NCBI GenBank assembly: GCA_963082975.1
Contig: OY720348.1
Coordinates: 72,875,719-72,939,718, forward strand
Direction of reading: 5' to 3'
Length of the DNA: 64,000 bases
From: Labia minor
Taxonomy: Eukaryota; Arthropoda; Insecta; Dermaptera; Spongiphoridae
Shown: positions 11,230 through 23,257 of the stretch, one piece after another
Layout: every line of letters begins with the position of its first letter
Position numbering within the stretch: position 1 is the stretch's first letter
The notes under the pieces: model-generated
Told to the model about the DNA's origin: nothing
Database searches by the model: none
Seen by the model: the letters and a program-made list of their open reading frames with translations, nothing else
Made by a program: the position numbers and the translations under genes

Positions 11230-11395
11230 CTTGCCGATGCCGTTGCCTATGTTAGGAAGATCGTGGCGGCATAAAAGAGCTGGTGGTGGTGGCGGTGGAC
11301 GTTTAAGCAACGCAGCTGCAAATCCGACGACGCCTTCCTCGGGGGGCACCCGCTTACGACGGTGTGGCGACGCTGAAGTCAGCCTATGGGAGGCC
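11230..11395 (-). other. Candidate orphan internal exon, proline-rich
   Basis: On the minus strand a GC-rich block of 166 bases is bounded by a clean acceptor (TAAATTGTTGCAG before 11395) and a consensus donor (AAG|GTAAAA after 11230). One frame is open throughout: ASHRLTSASPHRRKRVPPEE, GVVGFAAALLKR, a PPPPPP run, ALLCRHDLPNIGNGIGK. The exon starts in phase 2 and ends in phase 0. Its base composition stands out sharply from the AT-rich flanks. I cannot name the protein; the proline run and basic patch are all that can be seen. Partner exons were not found, though the GC-rich block at 16.1-16.85 kb lies upstream on the same strand. The plus-strand frame across the same block lacks splice sites. 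Confidence 0.4.
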
Positions 11396-11817
11396 CTGCA
11401 ACAATTTATACACATAACAGAAAGGAACACCCAAAGCAATATCCATTGATGTGGTATATTTTCACAAAATCAACCTACAACCTTCAATGAAATTTATGAA
11501 ATAGAAGAAATGATTTGTCGATTTGTGTTTTCTTGTATTCTAAATAACAGTACCTCCGCTCAGTAATTAAAAAAAAGGATTCTTTATTATTGGGTTTGGC
11601 TGATAATATTAATACCTGATTCACCAAATCGCCATTCAAATAATTTAAAAAAGAACATAAATTAAAAAAATAGTCCTAAAACATACACCCCTTAAACATA
11701 CGTATTAATGCACTGGATGACAGAAAAGAATGGCCTTAAAAAATTATTTCTTTCGAGATTAAACTGACATTTCAGGCCTGTTAATATAAAATAGACATAT
11801 TTTTGTAAATTTGGTTT
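11396..11817. other. No gene recognised
   Basis: AT-rich sequence without repeats shared elsewhere in the window. Confidence 0.5.
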
Positions 11818-12227
11818 ATTTTTATATATATAAAGATTTTTGTTAGCATATTGTGAATTTAAAATTTTTTGCATATCTTCGCGATTCATGATCTCTAGAA
11901 TCCAAGAGTGACTTTAGAATTTTTCATGTCTGTCTGTCCGAAAATTTTGACGTTATAGACTCAACGATCTTAAACGATTTCGATGAAATTACATTACAAT
12001 ATTCTTACATACCTACCTCTATTTTTATCGATAGATATTCAATAACCGCCAAAATTAAGTCTTTCGGTGGGGAAATTATGACGTTATAGACTCAAAATTG
12101 GTAGAACCAATTTCGATGAAATTACATCACAATATTCTTACATATCTCAGAAATTAATTTCTTAAAATTTGATATCTACATGTTGCAAAGAAAACAATTG
12201 AAAGAATGTTTATTTTTATATTTATTT

Positions 12228-12265
<38 letters not shown>

Positions 12266-12666
12266 CCTTTTAAACTTATTTAACACACACTTCTTACCTC
12301 CTTTAATTTTTAGGATTATATGAATAAATAATTTGAATTTTTAACTCATAATTGGATTTTCAAGTTAAGATTTTAATATGGGTGGACAATGTATGAAAGG
12401 ACATTTGGAGAAATGTGGTTGTTGCGGCCAAGAAGTTTCGAGTAGATAGATAGATAGATATAACATATACAATAATAATATATAATTAAATAAAAAGATA
12501 TTTTAAATAAGAACACAAAAACAAATGAATGTTTTATGTAATATACGGATTGAAATAAAATGGATGAAAACCTTTTACATATAAACTTCCAACCAAATAT
12601 AGGGTACAGAGGTCAGAGCCCCCCGTCTAGATGTGAAGAACACCCAAGGCGAACTGAACAGCTAGT
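11818..12666 (+). mobile_element. Second Helitron-like copy with same LINE tail
   Basis: The 5' part (11818-12160) is repeat family E: a TATA run, TTTTTGTTAGCATA, TCTAGAATCCAAGAGTGAC, ATGTCTGTCTGTCCG, and two tandem copies of a GACGTTATAGACTCAA module. The 3' part (about 12403-12666) matches 10340-10632 almost base for base: a LINE 3' tip, GATA tail, AAATGAATGTTTTATGTAAT, GGATGAAAACCTTTTA and a CAGCTAG end. The terminal hairpin has decayed. No protein is encoded; the frame at 12560-12859 is incidental. Confidence 0.6.
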
Positions 12667-12757
12667 ATATAATATTTTGTATTTACGGAGTCGCTGTATG
12701 ACGAAATTGATGATATCATTTAATTCTCCTATATCGAATAAAGATAAATCTTCTAAA

Positions 12758-13060
12758 CGTTGTGAAACCATTTCAAATAATTTAAATATATCTATTCATT
12801 CAATAAAAAACAGTTATGGATATAACATTAATATTTTTAATTTTATTTTATATTTATAATATTATTATAAGATATATAAGAGGCACTGAATGTGACGTCA
12901 TATACATTTAAATTTAAAAAAACTAATGAAGATGATTTTTCTCAGAAATGTGATCAATAAAACTCGATTTTTCTTTATAAATATTATCTATGGTGTGAAT
13001 TTCAAAAAAATCGATCGAGCGGTTTCTGAGAACTCATTTACAAATATATATACATACATA
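12758..13060 (+). repeat. Repeat family 1, diverged relative (copy D)
   Basis: It shares with copies B and C, in order, the TTTCAAATAAT...ATATATCTATT block, the AAAAAACAG...GGATA block, the ATATTTTTAATTTTATTTTA tract and a TGACGTCATAT site. The 3' portion differs and ends with AAAATCGATCGAGCGGTTTC. It looks like an older subfamily. Confidence 0.5.
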
Positions 13061-13303
13061 TATATATTTTAGCTAGCATAATAAGTTTAGATTTAATTCT
13101 ATAAAATCTTACAATCTCAATAATTAGTGAAAACTCTGAGCGTTTATAATCTTTTCTTTCTTTAAGATTATTTACATGAGTAGTTCTTCATTATTCATTG
13201 AAAATTTATTTTCATATTCATATTCAATCTTCTTTTCAAACAGAAATCATTAATAACCAAAACTTCCGAGGGAAGAATTGGGTATCGAGAACCCGTACTT
13301 TTT

Positions 13304-13546
13304 ACTATCTCGCCAGAGATAGTATTGCAATCACGAAAATTTTCGATTTCGAGATTTTTATATGTTTTGAAGATCTCTGAATCATTTTCACAAACAATAA
13401 AGTTGAGAAAAATGCCTGTGTATGTGTTTATGTAGGCAAGATTACGCAAAAACGGTTTGAGCTAGAATCATGAAATTTGGTACACGGGCATTATTCGAAA
13501 TTCATAGTTTTCTATCAACTTTTGAAAAATGTAGCTCAACTGAATT
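13304..13546 (+). repeat. Interspersed repeat family 2, 3'-truncated copy
   Basis: It begins TATCTCGCCAGAGATAGTAT like the copy at 3059, runs through GATTACGCAAAAACGGTTTG and stops at AAAATGTAGCTCAAC, before the conserved GGAAGTGGATC block. The two short open frames near 13195-13449 are repeat shadows. Confidence 0.7.
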
Positions 13547-14935
13547 ATAAATATAATATATTATATAATTTATTTATTTTATTTAATAAATATCTGATTC
13601 TTCGTAAATGATTATCAGTCAATATTCTTTTTTAAATTATTTTTTTAATAAATATAATAAATTATAATTATAATATCGATAATATTATTTTGTTTTAAAT
13701 AAAAAGTAGAGGGATTAATTTTTTTCCTAATCGTGCGATAAGCCACTCAGTCAAATTTCATGGAAAAACAGAATATAAATAAAAATAGAATTAGAATTTA
13801 TTTATTTTAATAAAGTCTTTTAGTTTGCATTGCAAAGCGAATGTGATCGGTTGGGCTGAATGTCCGTCCACCTTGCCAGGTAATTCATTAATAAGTATTT
13901 TATTAATTAATAATAATTAGAAATATTATTTATTTGTTTTCTATCCACACTTTCTATTCAAATGAATATTTTAATTAATTATTTATGTTATTTGATTTTT
14001 ACGACTAAACATTATCTACTTTTTGATCATTCATTTCATTTTTCATTTTTTAATACTCTCATCATCATCTTTAGAATATATTAATTAATTCATTACAAAT
14101 ATATATTAATATATTATGTTATTTAATCCAATTTAATAGTCGAGTGGAGACACTCTAGCTTATTTGGATTGGAGTCGTTTCTTTTCTTTCTAGACCCAAT
14201 TAATCTTTGTCTCAACAATCAAATATGGAATCATTAACAAATCTAGTTTTTTCAAAGGTTCCGTATTTAATCCATTAGATTGATTATATATATATATCTA
14301 AAATATAGAAACCCCATCCATGCATTGTATTTTATTTATACCAATTTGGATTAAAGATATATATATATATATATATTATTCTGTTTATAATTGACAAAAA
14401 TTAACGAATTATAAATTTGGATTGCTTTTCATGTCGTACGTTCCAAACACAAGTCTATAGATTTACAAATTAAATCAATTAAAATTAATATGAATTTCAA
14501 AATAGAAAACAAAATTGTAAAAAACCCAATATTTATTTTTTATTTTATTAAGAGTTTCTTTATATTTATTAAATATTCTTTTAATTTTTGAATTTGATGA
14601 GATTTTTACCATCATCTTCAAGTTCCTAACCTTACAACTGTTTATCATTATGAGGAAATCTTTTTTATCTATTAATATAATAATTATAATTGTTTGTTTT
14701 GATTATGTGAAATCAATAAATTAATAAATATATTTTAATTATTTTCTTTATCGAAATTGTATGTAGTAACAAATTTCCAATGTATTAGATCTTAACTATA
14801 TTTCTATAAAAAAATAAATAATTATGTGGGACTGGGATGAATAATGATAATAAAATGTAGAGCGAATTTTAGAGATTATTATATCTTGAATTGACATAAT
14901 ATAATTGTTAATATATATATATATATACTGTCAGA
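13547..14935. other. Mostly AT-rich; one small exon-like island
   Basis: The only standout is 13824-13879, listed separately. TA runs occur near 14287 and 14358. No RNA gene was seen. Confidence 0.5.
13824..13879 (+). other. Candidate orphan 56 bp exon
   Basis: An acceptor (AAGTCTTTTAG) and donor (CCAG|GTAATT) bracket a GC-richer block open in one frame: LHCKANVIGWAECPSTLP. It carries two cysteines and is unidentified. It could belong to an undetected plus-strand gene or be coincidental. Confidence 0.22.
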
Positions 14936-15420
14936 AACTTTTTGAAATTCGGAATGGGTTAAAACAAGGGGACGCACTATCACCAATTTTATTTAATTTA
15001 GTACTGGAATATGTAATTAGACAAAATGGGGAAAATCAAATGGAATCCAATTAAACATAAAAATTAAAGTATTATGTTACGCAGACGACTTAAATAGAAT
15101 AGGAGATTCGGCAAGTGTAATTAAAGACAGCGTAGAAAACTGAATCGAAGCAGGAAAAGAGGTGGGACTGGAAATTAATAATGCTAAGACAAAGGATTTC
15201 GTAACAGAGAGGAATAGTAGTAACACACACAAAATCTTAACATACAAGATATAGAATAGAATTGGAAAATGTAGAAAAATTGAAATACTTAAGTTCTGTA
15301 ATCACGAAGGATAATAAATTCGAGAAGAATTTAAAACGAGGTTGCAAAAATTATTATCAAAGGGGATCCAAATTAAAACATAGAAAACAATTATTTTGCC
15401 GGTGGTATATAATTAATATT
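14936..15420 (+). mobile_element. LINE reverse-transcriptase fragment (RT palm)
   Basis: Frames spell NGLKQGDALSPILFNLVLEY (RT motif block 4), then after a shift YADDLNRIGDSASVIKDSVE, carrying the catalytic YADD box, followed by KEVGLEINNAKTKDFV. The tail (15230-15415) is nearly identical to 9780-9960 of the LINE fragment at 9850 but lacks about 45 bases across the AYHALNRL-type segment. Several stops and frame changes make it inactive. It belongs to the same endonuclease/RT-type non-LTR family, truncated at both ends. Confidence 0.8.
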
Positions 15421-17560
15421 TTATTAATTGTGTAATTGGACTTGAATAAGAGTGGAATTCTTGTTTGGACTCTAAAATCTCTATTAAATTTGCGACACTT
15501 GATAGTGGGGATAGATTTCAAGAAAAATAAAGGAGGGAGGAATATCGTCCAAGTAGGATGGAATGCTTTCCCATGATTTGCCATGGACTCTCTCCCTCTT
15601 CTCCCAATTTGAAAACTATTTATCGTAGGAGAACACGCATGTTTTGCTGACCACCAAGTCACGAATTATTTCACTGCAACAAGTTGCAATTTTTTTTACT
15701 AAAAGAAAATTATTGAAAGAAATTAGCAAAATGAACTTTAGAATTCGCGATGAAAGTTACAATTTTTCTTTGGATTATAAACTAGATCTATCTTGAAATA
15801 CATTGGATAGGGAGGATAGGATTAAAAACAAAAAAATATTATTTTTGTACTTTTGATGGAATGAAACAATCGAGAAAAGTAGAATAACTACCATTGGATA
15901 TTTTATTTTATTTTATTTGAATAATATCTATTTTAATGTAGAATTTTACACAATTCAAGACAAATAAAAATGTCAACAAAATAAATTTTTGGAAATCACG
16001 AAGAAATAAAATCAATAAAAGATAACCTCCCGAAAAGGTACATCCTTGTTCCAATGCAATTGTTATAAAAAGAAATGATCAAAAAATCGAAATCCAAAAT
16101 TGGTAGTAAATGATTACAAAATGGAAAATTCGCCAAACCAAGTGCCAACACAGTCGAATTCCATACTTGAATTGAACGCTCTCCATGGGAATGGGAAGGA
16201 AGAGGACGACCATTTCTAATTTGGACGATGATCGTGATGGATGGCAACGAGCCTAAAGGATGGCCGATTGCATGGCAGAGGGGGTTGTGGGTTGTACTCG
16301 AAAAAGCAAGCAGCATTACCTTGCGTTTTCATTAAGCTCCATGTTGATAGGCAAGTTTCACATCTTGGAAAAGGATTGGCATGCTCTTGGAATTGGAGGA
16401 CGATATGCCGATGGGCCACTGACTGAGAGAGCAACGTCCTCTTCCTGCACTCAGCGCCCTGCCACCCCTCCGGGCTGCGCGCGCAACCCCTACATTTTGG
16501 AGAATCCTTGCTTGGAAAATGGAGAGAGCAAAGGGGCAAAGGGTAAACACCAGCGGCGTGGGTGTGCTCCCTTTTTCCCTTTGCACCATCGCACACCATC
16601 GCTTCCATGGAGAACGTGGAGAACGATGGAGATGGATGGAGAACCAACCAACTGCCCCTACCTCACCTCTTTTCTTACTTTTCCATATTTCTCAAGGTTT
16701 CTTGAAAAAGGATTCGTTCTAGTCAGTTCTAGTATACTTATCGAGGCAGATAATCATTATTTCGAGGTAGCTAAGCGTAGGATAGAGAGAGTTGAAGGAA
16801 TTAGGTTGCTGCTGCCAATCCATTTCCAGTTGGAATCCGATGAATAATACAAAGAATACGATTTCTTCAAAACGAAACTTGGGTTTTATTTAATAATCCT
16901 TTTCAATGGTTTATCATAAAAATAAACATTTTCAATAGGTTATAAAAAAATTGCTTTTACATTTTATTATTTTATTTATTTATTATTTATTATTTATTTA
17001 TTTAAGTAGACATGGAACCTTATTGATGTACAATTTTAGACAATTCAAATTGTTTTCTATTCCAAATTCAATTTAAGAAAAAAATAATCCAATTAAGAAA
17101 TAGGAAACAAATGGATAATTCGAATTCATAATAATAATCTATAAAATAGGAAAGGAAACAAACCAAAAAAAGTAGGATAATTATTAAAAGAATATAAAAT
17201 TATTCGAATGCTATTTGAACCCAAACCAAACAAGAAATTCTTCTTGATAATAGTTAAGAAGAAGAGCAGCAGCAGGAATAGAATGGCTCTCGTTTGAATT
17301 CTTGTAATGGATTTGTGCTGCAATCTAGTTTCTCCCGGGGGCATTAGTTCCGGGACGATAGAGAAGTGGATCCAAAGAATACGCAACCATTTCCCATAGA
17401 AATGCATAGAAACAACGGATTGACTCCTCCACGGGTATACGAGGATATCAAGGAAACGATGCCAAGGAACATTCACTCGATTACTCCTCATCATCCATTA
17501 GAAAAGTTGCATGAATCATTTCCTTCATCATCTTTTAGCATTCGATCAGTAGGAATTCAC
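15421..17560. other. Region with three GC-richer islands, no recognised gene
   Basis: Islands at about 15470-15660, 16120-16840 and 17270-17560 stand out from AT-rich flanks. The central one is open on both strands (195 codons plus at 16260-16847; 143 and 106 codons minus), which is expected of GC-rich DNA and does not by itself indicate coding. A minus-strand donor (ACGCAAG|GTAATG, near 16318) and a minus-strand acceptor (CTTGTTGCAG, near 15676) are present. The latter is followed by a short frame EIIRDLVVSKTCVFSYDK and a stop. A promoter/first exon of an unknown gene or a non-coding RNA is possible; nothing is identified by homology. Confidence 0.3.
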
Positions 17561-18427
17561 CAAAATATGCAATTAAATTACATTTTCAAAAAATCAATTA
17601 TTATTATTATTATTTATAAAACAAACTTTAATTCTCAATTAGTCGGGATTATTATATATAAAATGAATAATAAATAAATAAATAAATAATATTTATAATG
17701 ATTTCAATTTTTTTATAAATTTGGAATGAAATAGATGGAGGTATTTTTTATGTCCGAAAAATGACCACCATCTTGTTATTATAAAACAATGATATTATAA
17801 GAAATCATGAAGAAAAGCTAAAGAATCTTGAAGTAGCCTAGTATATAGGATGGTTGGAACCCTAATTATTCTTATTTTTATTTCTTATTAGGCATAATAA
17901 TTTTAAAATCTTGATCTATCCATCGATAGATAGATCTAGATAGATATATTGATCGAAATGTAAAAAAATGTGATCAATACGGATATGCATGTTAGAGAAA
18001 AGAAAGGGAGACTAGGGGAGCTCCAACCCCTCCATGTCTTTGCTCTTGAACAATTCGAGAAAAGAGGGTAAAATAAATATCTTATAAAAAATCACGTCGC
18101 AAACGACTTCACCTGCAATTTATAAAACGTCGCTTCGTTGTTAGACCTATAGATTTTTTTAGTTTTAATTTCAAAGGATAAATCAATGGAATCTTGACAT
18201 TTTTTTTGCTTCTACTATCTTTTATCAGCTCATTTAAATACATATCTTGAAACGTAATCTAGAGAGGGTGAAAGGGCTGGGCCCATTCATTAGTGTTCTA
18301 AAGCGGTTTAAGTCTTGTCACAAATCACCTTTCACTTTTCACCAATAATCTTACAATATCTAAAATAAAAAATAAATTGGATAATTCTAGATCATTCGAA
18401 AACTGGAAATAATAATAGTATTGCAAT
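17561..18427. other. No gene recognised
   Basis: AT-rich sequence with a short GATA microsatellite (about 17925-17947). Confidence 0.5.
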
Positions 18428-18888
18428 CAGGGATGAACAGTAACGCGTTACAAGTAACGACGTCCCCCGAGTACGCTACTTTTTTGTATCGGGAACTGTA
18501 ACTAGTTCCCAAAAAAAGGAGCTACGAGTAACGAGTTCCTCATTTTTTAAGGAACTTGTACCGGACCTTACAAGTTCCTAACGATTTTTTTTTCAATTTC
18601 GCGAAAATCAAAAACGTCTGAAATCATAAGTAAAATTTGGAATTGTTCTCTTATTTATCCTGTTCCAACGAGACGGAATTCCTTATACAATTCTACTAAA
18701 CATATATTTAAGAATAAAGAAAAACGAAACTTACTCTGCAAAGATCTCGGACTAAAAGCATTTCGAGAGATTGACTTGGATTATTTAGAAGAATATATAA
18801 AATTAATGAAGTCAGTCCATTGCACAAGCAAAGGGAACAAAATATCCATCTTTCAAAATGAGATGGGTTCCCGAAAATTTAGATGAAA
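18428..18888 (+). mobile_element. hAT-type transposon fragment, interrupted by repeat copy C
   Basis: The left end CAGGGATGAACAGTAACGCG is a typical hAT terminal sequence. It is followed by a dense set of subterminal GTAAC/GTTAC and GTTCC/GGAAC motifs to about 18580, the sort of sites hAT transposases bind. A plus frame at about 18740-18860 reads LKAFREIDLDYLEEYIKLMK and KGNKISIFQNEMG, matching the hAT-family segment FLxEYVxVMKPxAxALDxLQxE. The element stops where repeat copy C begins. No right terminus (CATCCCTG) was found, so it is a truncated remnant. Confidence 0.6.
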
Positions 18889-18889
18889 A

Positions 18890-19561
18890 ATAAGTTGACC
18901 TGTGGCCAGGTCCGAACCGACCGACGGTTTGAAATCAATTAATTTCGAGCTACACAAACAATTTCAAATAATTTTAATATATCTATTAATGTAATAAAAA
19001 ACAGATAAGCATACATAAATAATAAATATAAACATTTTTAATTTTATTTTATTTATAATATATATGCAAGACCAGGATGTGACGTCATGAATGGCTCGAT
19101 GACGTCATATAATTTTAAATCAAGAAAAAACTAATAAATATGATTTTTCTCGAAGATAAAACCAATACAAAGTGCATGATTCGTGGTGATATGTAAAAAA
19201 ATCTCCTCATGTCAAATTTGGTGTGAAAATAACCCTTCCCTTCCTATCGTCGATCGCTAATACTACCACTTCCGGTTTCCGGATTTGCATCAAAAGTTGA
19301 TTCAATTCATCCCACTGATGCATTAAGTAAATATACCAAATTTCATCAAAATCGGTTGAGCCGTTCAGGCTGTACACATCTATACGGACGGACGGACAGA
19401 CGGACGGACAGACGGACGGATAGGCGGACGGACAGACATCATGCTAAAAATACTTTTTTCTGTTAAGAAAATGCATGATTCGTGGAGATATGTAAAAATC
19501 TCCACATGGGAAATTTGGTGTGAAAACAATTCCTCCCTTACTATCGTCGGTCGGTAAAAAT
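18890..19561 (+). repeat. Interspersed repeat family 1, copy C (longest intact arrangement)
   Basis: It starts ATAAGTTGACCTG with the GACCTG/CAGGTC hairpin (18897-18912) and ends GGTCGGTAAAAA. It has both TGACGTCA-type sites and both copies of the roughly 100 bp module in the same orientation. The GGAC run at 19383-19435 is expanded relative to copies A and B. It appears inserted in the hAT fragment. The 73-codon minus frame at 19380-19601 is a repeat artefact. Confidence 0.8.
19383..19435 (+). repeat. GGAC-type simple repeat
   Basis: Irregular tandem GGACGGAC/GGACAGAC units lie within repeat copy C. They are longer than the equivalent runs in copies A and B, consistent with microsatellite expansion. 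Confidence 0.8.
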
Positions 19562-20029
19562 AAGAAGAAACAATTGATGTTTGAATATATTTGCGATCCA
19601 TTCACGACTTTTTCCCTTCAAAAACACCTTGAGATGCTCCTCATCGAATTTTGCAGGTCATCCGCTGCGAGGTTAATTCTCTGTTTTTGATAAACAAAAA
19701 AATGGATAGGTTAAGAGCTCAGAAATTAATCTTTTATTATTTTTCACTGTAATATACTTATATCACAAAAAAATATACTAACACTTTGAATGACTAAAAC
19801 ATTATTTATGAACATCAACACAAGTTTAAAGGCTTGAATTACAGAAGAAAGATCTAATTAATGAATAAAAGAATCATGCTTGCAAATATTCAAATGGAGG
19901 ACCATTATTGTACATACAACGCTGAAAACAATTTATCGCTAATTACATTACAATTAATTAATTATAATTCAATGATATATCTTCCATACATTCGAGGGAT
20001 CCATTGAAATATCTATAAAAAGTGGATTC
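19562..20029. other. No gene recognised
   Basis: The first 130 bases are less AT-rich (CGATCCATTCACGAC, CATCCGCTGCGAGG) and could be more of the interrupted hAT element, but no frame confirms this. Confidence 0.4.
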
Positions 20030-20150
20030 AAAATCGATTTCAGTTTGTCATAAGAGCGAACAGACAGACATGAAATCAAGTTGCTAAGATATGCAAAAAA
20101 TTTTAAATTCTGAGAAATGTGCAGACATAAACCTTTTTTTATATATATCG
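20030..20150 (-). repeat. Repeat family E fragment, minus orientation
   Basis: On the minus strand it reads a TATA run, AAAGGTTTATGTCTGCACAT, TTCTCAGAATTTAAAA, then ATGTCTGTCTGTTCG, matching the start of the family-E elements at 8917 and 2396. Confidence 0.5.
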
Positions 20151-20798
20151 ATTATGTAAGAATTATTCTAAATGTGAAACATTAATTTTAACCCTTAGAA
20201 AAATACAACGAAATTTTTAATAGCTTTATAAATTATATTTTTCTATATTAATGAACCGTGTCTTCATTTTTTTTTATTAATTAATATAAAAATTTTTAAA
20301 AAAATCGAAATATAAACAACTTAAAATAAATTCAAAATATTAACTTAATCACCTCTTATAGATAAATAAACACAGCAAATGAATTAGTTGATCCGTTAAT
20401 TAATGATTTCATTTTTTTGTAAGGGGAGGTGGGAGTTGAGAAACGGAGACGCACATGCAATAGGAGGGAGTGGGAAGATGAAAAATGACTTTGAAACCAT
20501 TTCAAGATGCTTATTTAAATTTTATTGAAAATCAATCTAGGAAAGAATAAAATATCATTTTACATGCAACATTTTAGCAAATCTAATCGTTAATTTAATT
20601 AGAAATATACAATTCAATTGTCATCAACTGTTTAAAAGTATATCTTTTAATTTTTTTTTTAATAATTAATATAGAATTTTATAAAACTCTTCATATGGAT
20701 CACTCAAAATCAATTCCAAATATTAATTTTATCAAGGCTTATAGGTAAATAATATATTATAAATTTTTATTTTAGTGTATCTATTAAAAAATTATTTT

Positions 20799-23214
20799 TT
20801 ACATTACATTTTTCAAATAATTTTCTATTTCATCACGAGACTTATGTCTAGCGAATTCAACTGGTGTTTTATCTAAATGATTTTTATATGTTAAAGAAGC
20901 TTGATTTTTTACTAAGATTTTCACAATTTCCATATTATCTAATTCAATTGCCTTATGAAGAGGTGACTCTTTATGAATGGTAGCGATATTGACATCTGCC
21001 CCTTTGTATATTAGAAAGTCAACGAAAGTTCGTCTATTTCGTTCCACTGCATAATATAAGGCTGTTTTCGATTTCACATCCATTGCATTAATTTCTATTC
21101 CTTTTTTACACAAATATTCGGCAATATTTAGATAACCATTACGGCATGCAATCATCAATAGCGTTTGTTTTTTAGTATTGCGAGCATCGATCGATGTTTT
21201 ATCATTTTGCTTTTCCGATTCCATATAATATTTTACAGCAGGTAGAATTCCTCTTTCACAAGCTTCTATTATATTGGAAACATTATAATCACCAATATTA
21301 AACTCATTTGATCTCATTATATGATAAATATTCGTTTTTATCACGCCTAGTTTGTCTTCTAAATCTGCCAGATCTTGGTTTACCTAAAAAAAAATAGATT
21401 AAAAGATTATAAAAGTATTTGATGTTAAGTTTTTAAAAAGTTTATAAAATATTCTTATCAAAGGGAAAGATACATAGTTCAATGGAAACGGATAATTAGC
21501 TCTTTTCAATTTTTATTTAAAATATGTATTTAGTATTATTATTTTATAAAAAAGTAAACATAAGAAAATAGAAAAAGAATATTTTCAATGTATAATGGAA
21601 TGGGCAATTCACAAAGTCCACGTCCAAAAAGACAACACAAAGTCATTGTTGAAAGACCACGCACCGTGCCACGCTTCAAGACAGACGTATGAAACCATGG
21701 AAACATTTGGTTGGGAAATGCTTCCCCATGCAGCTTATTCGCCAGACTTAGTCGCCATCGGATTACCAGTAGGATAAATGTCGAGAAATGGCTCGACGAC
21801 TGGTTTGTCTCGAAAGAGAAATATTTTTTTTTAGAGAGGGATTCACCAATTGCCAGAGAGATGCGAGAGCTCTCTTTCTAACGAAGGAAATTATTTGGAA
21901 TCCAATATTTTTTTTTACTTTCCTAAAATATACGTTTATGTGTACAATTCGAAAGGGCGGTTTCCTATGCATACACCTAGGAAAATTTTGCTTATCTTCA
22001 CGTGACCTGAAGAATTCAAAAATGACTAGAAAATTGTTCATGTCTGTCAGTCTTTTTATATGTCCGGAAAATTATTTGGCTATAGTCTCCAAATGGACTG
22101 AACCGATTATTATGAAATTGTATCACAAGTTTCTTGTAGTTTTTAATTTTCTAATAAAATATTAATTATTTATTTTATATTATAAGATTTCATTTTATAA
22201 TTAATTTTTTAATAAAATGATTACCTCCTATGTATTAAATTATTATTGATTTGAATTATTCCTATTTCATTAGAATATTTTTTCATTTCTATTTCAACGT
22301 TGATTAACGCTCGTTAATAAATATAATTTCTATGCACAATGTACATTGGATTTGTTTCCATAATCCAGTAAACATCTGGGAATGATTTCGTCATTCTCTT
22401 GGAGTATTAAAAATAATTCAATAATTGATTTCAATACTAACCGAGTGAATCTGTTGATTACAATATTTGCTTAAATGTTGGATCCAGTGACTTAAATCTT
22501 GTGTAGACTAGATATTAAAAAATAATTTTGATTTATTAAATAAAATAAAGTTCAATAAAAGATAAATGAATATGACAAGGAAATGAAATTATTAAAAAAA
22601 AAAATATTAAATTTAAATTAATAGAATATTCATTTCCGAGCCATTTTGAAATTATATTTTATTTCCAATTCATACAACTCAATGAAAGTTTACTTTTCTA
22701 GATTAATAACTTTTATTTATTTTAATTCTATATGACTAAATGAAAGTATAGAAATAAGTGAAAATATTTACCTTTACTTCTAAATCTCTTAGCGAACTAA
22801 ATTCATCTTCAAGCTATAAAAAAAGAAAATTAAAATATCATAAAAATTTTATAATATTTTTTATATTATTATTATATAATTTTATAAAAAATGTTTATTA
22901 AAAGGGTGTTCATTATTATTATAAAAGACGAATAGAATATATCTATATTATATATTTGTATTTCAATATCATTATAAGATCGTCTCAAAATTGAGGTGAA
23001 ATAACTAATTTTTTATATACTATCAATTAAGTATCGTTTTTGCTAAATAAGCGTGACAAAATAATATTAACAAATTATAGGAAAATATAAAGAATAGAAA
23101 CATACTTGTAAAAATATATTCTTAAATTTATAATTTTTAATAGAAATACGTGTATAATATTAGTATATTCTTTAGAGTAATTCGTTTTCAATATTAATTG
23201 ATTAAAACTTTATG

Positions 23215-23257
<43 letters not shown>

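Noticed and set aside
16735-16815. Resemblance of AGGATAGAGAGAGTTGAAGG and the following bases to the LINE 3' end
   Set aside because: Similarity to about 10325-10370 is patchy, with no conserved VARMGE segment upstream; too weak to call.
17366-17677. 103-codon plus and 122-codon overlapping minus frames
   Set aside because: No recognisable protein or splice context. Left as a GC-richer island rather than called as genes.
19380-19601. 73-codon minus frame with SVRPSVRPSV repeats
   Set aside because: Produced by the GGAC simple repeat inside repeat family 1, copy C.
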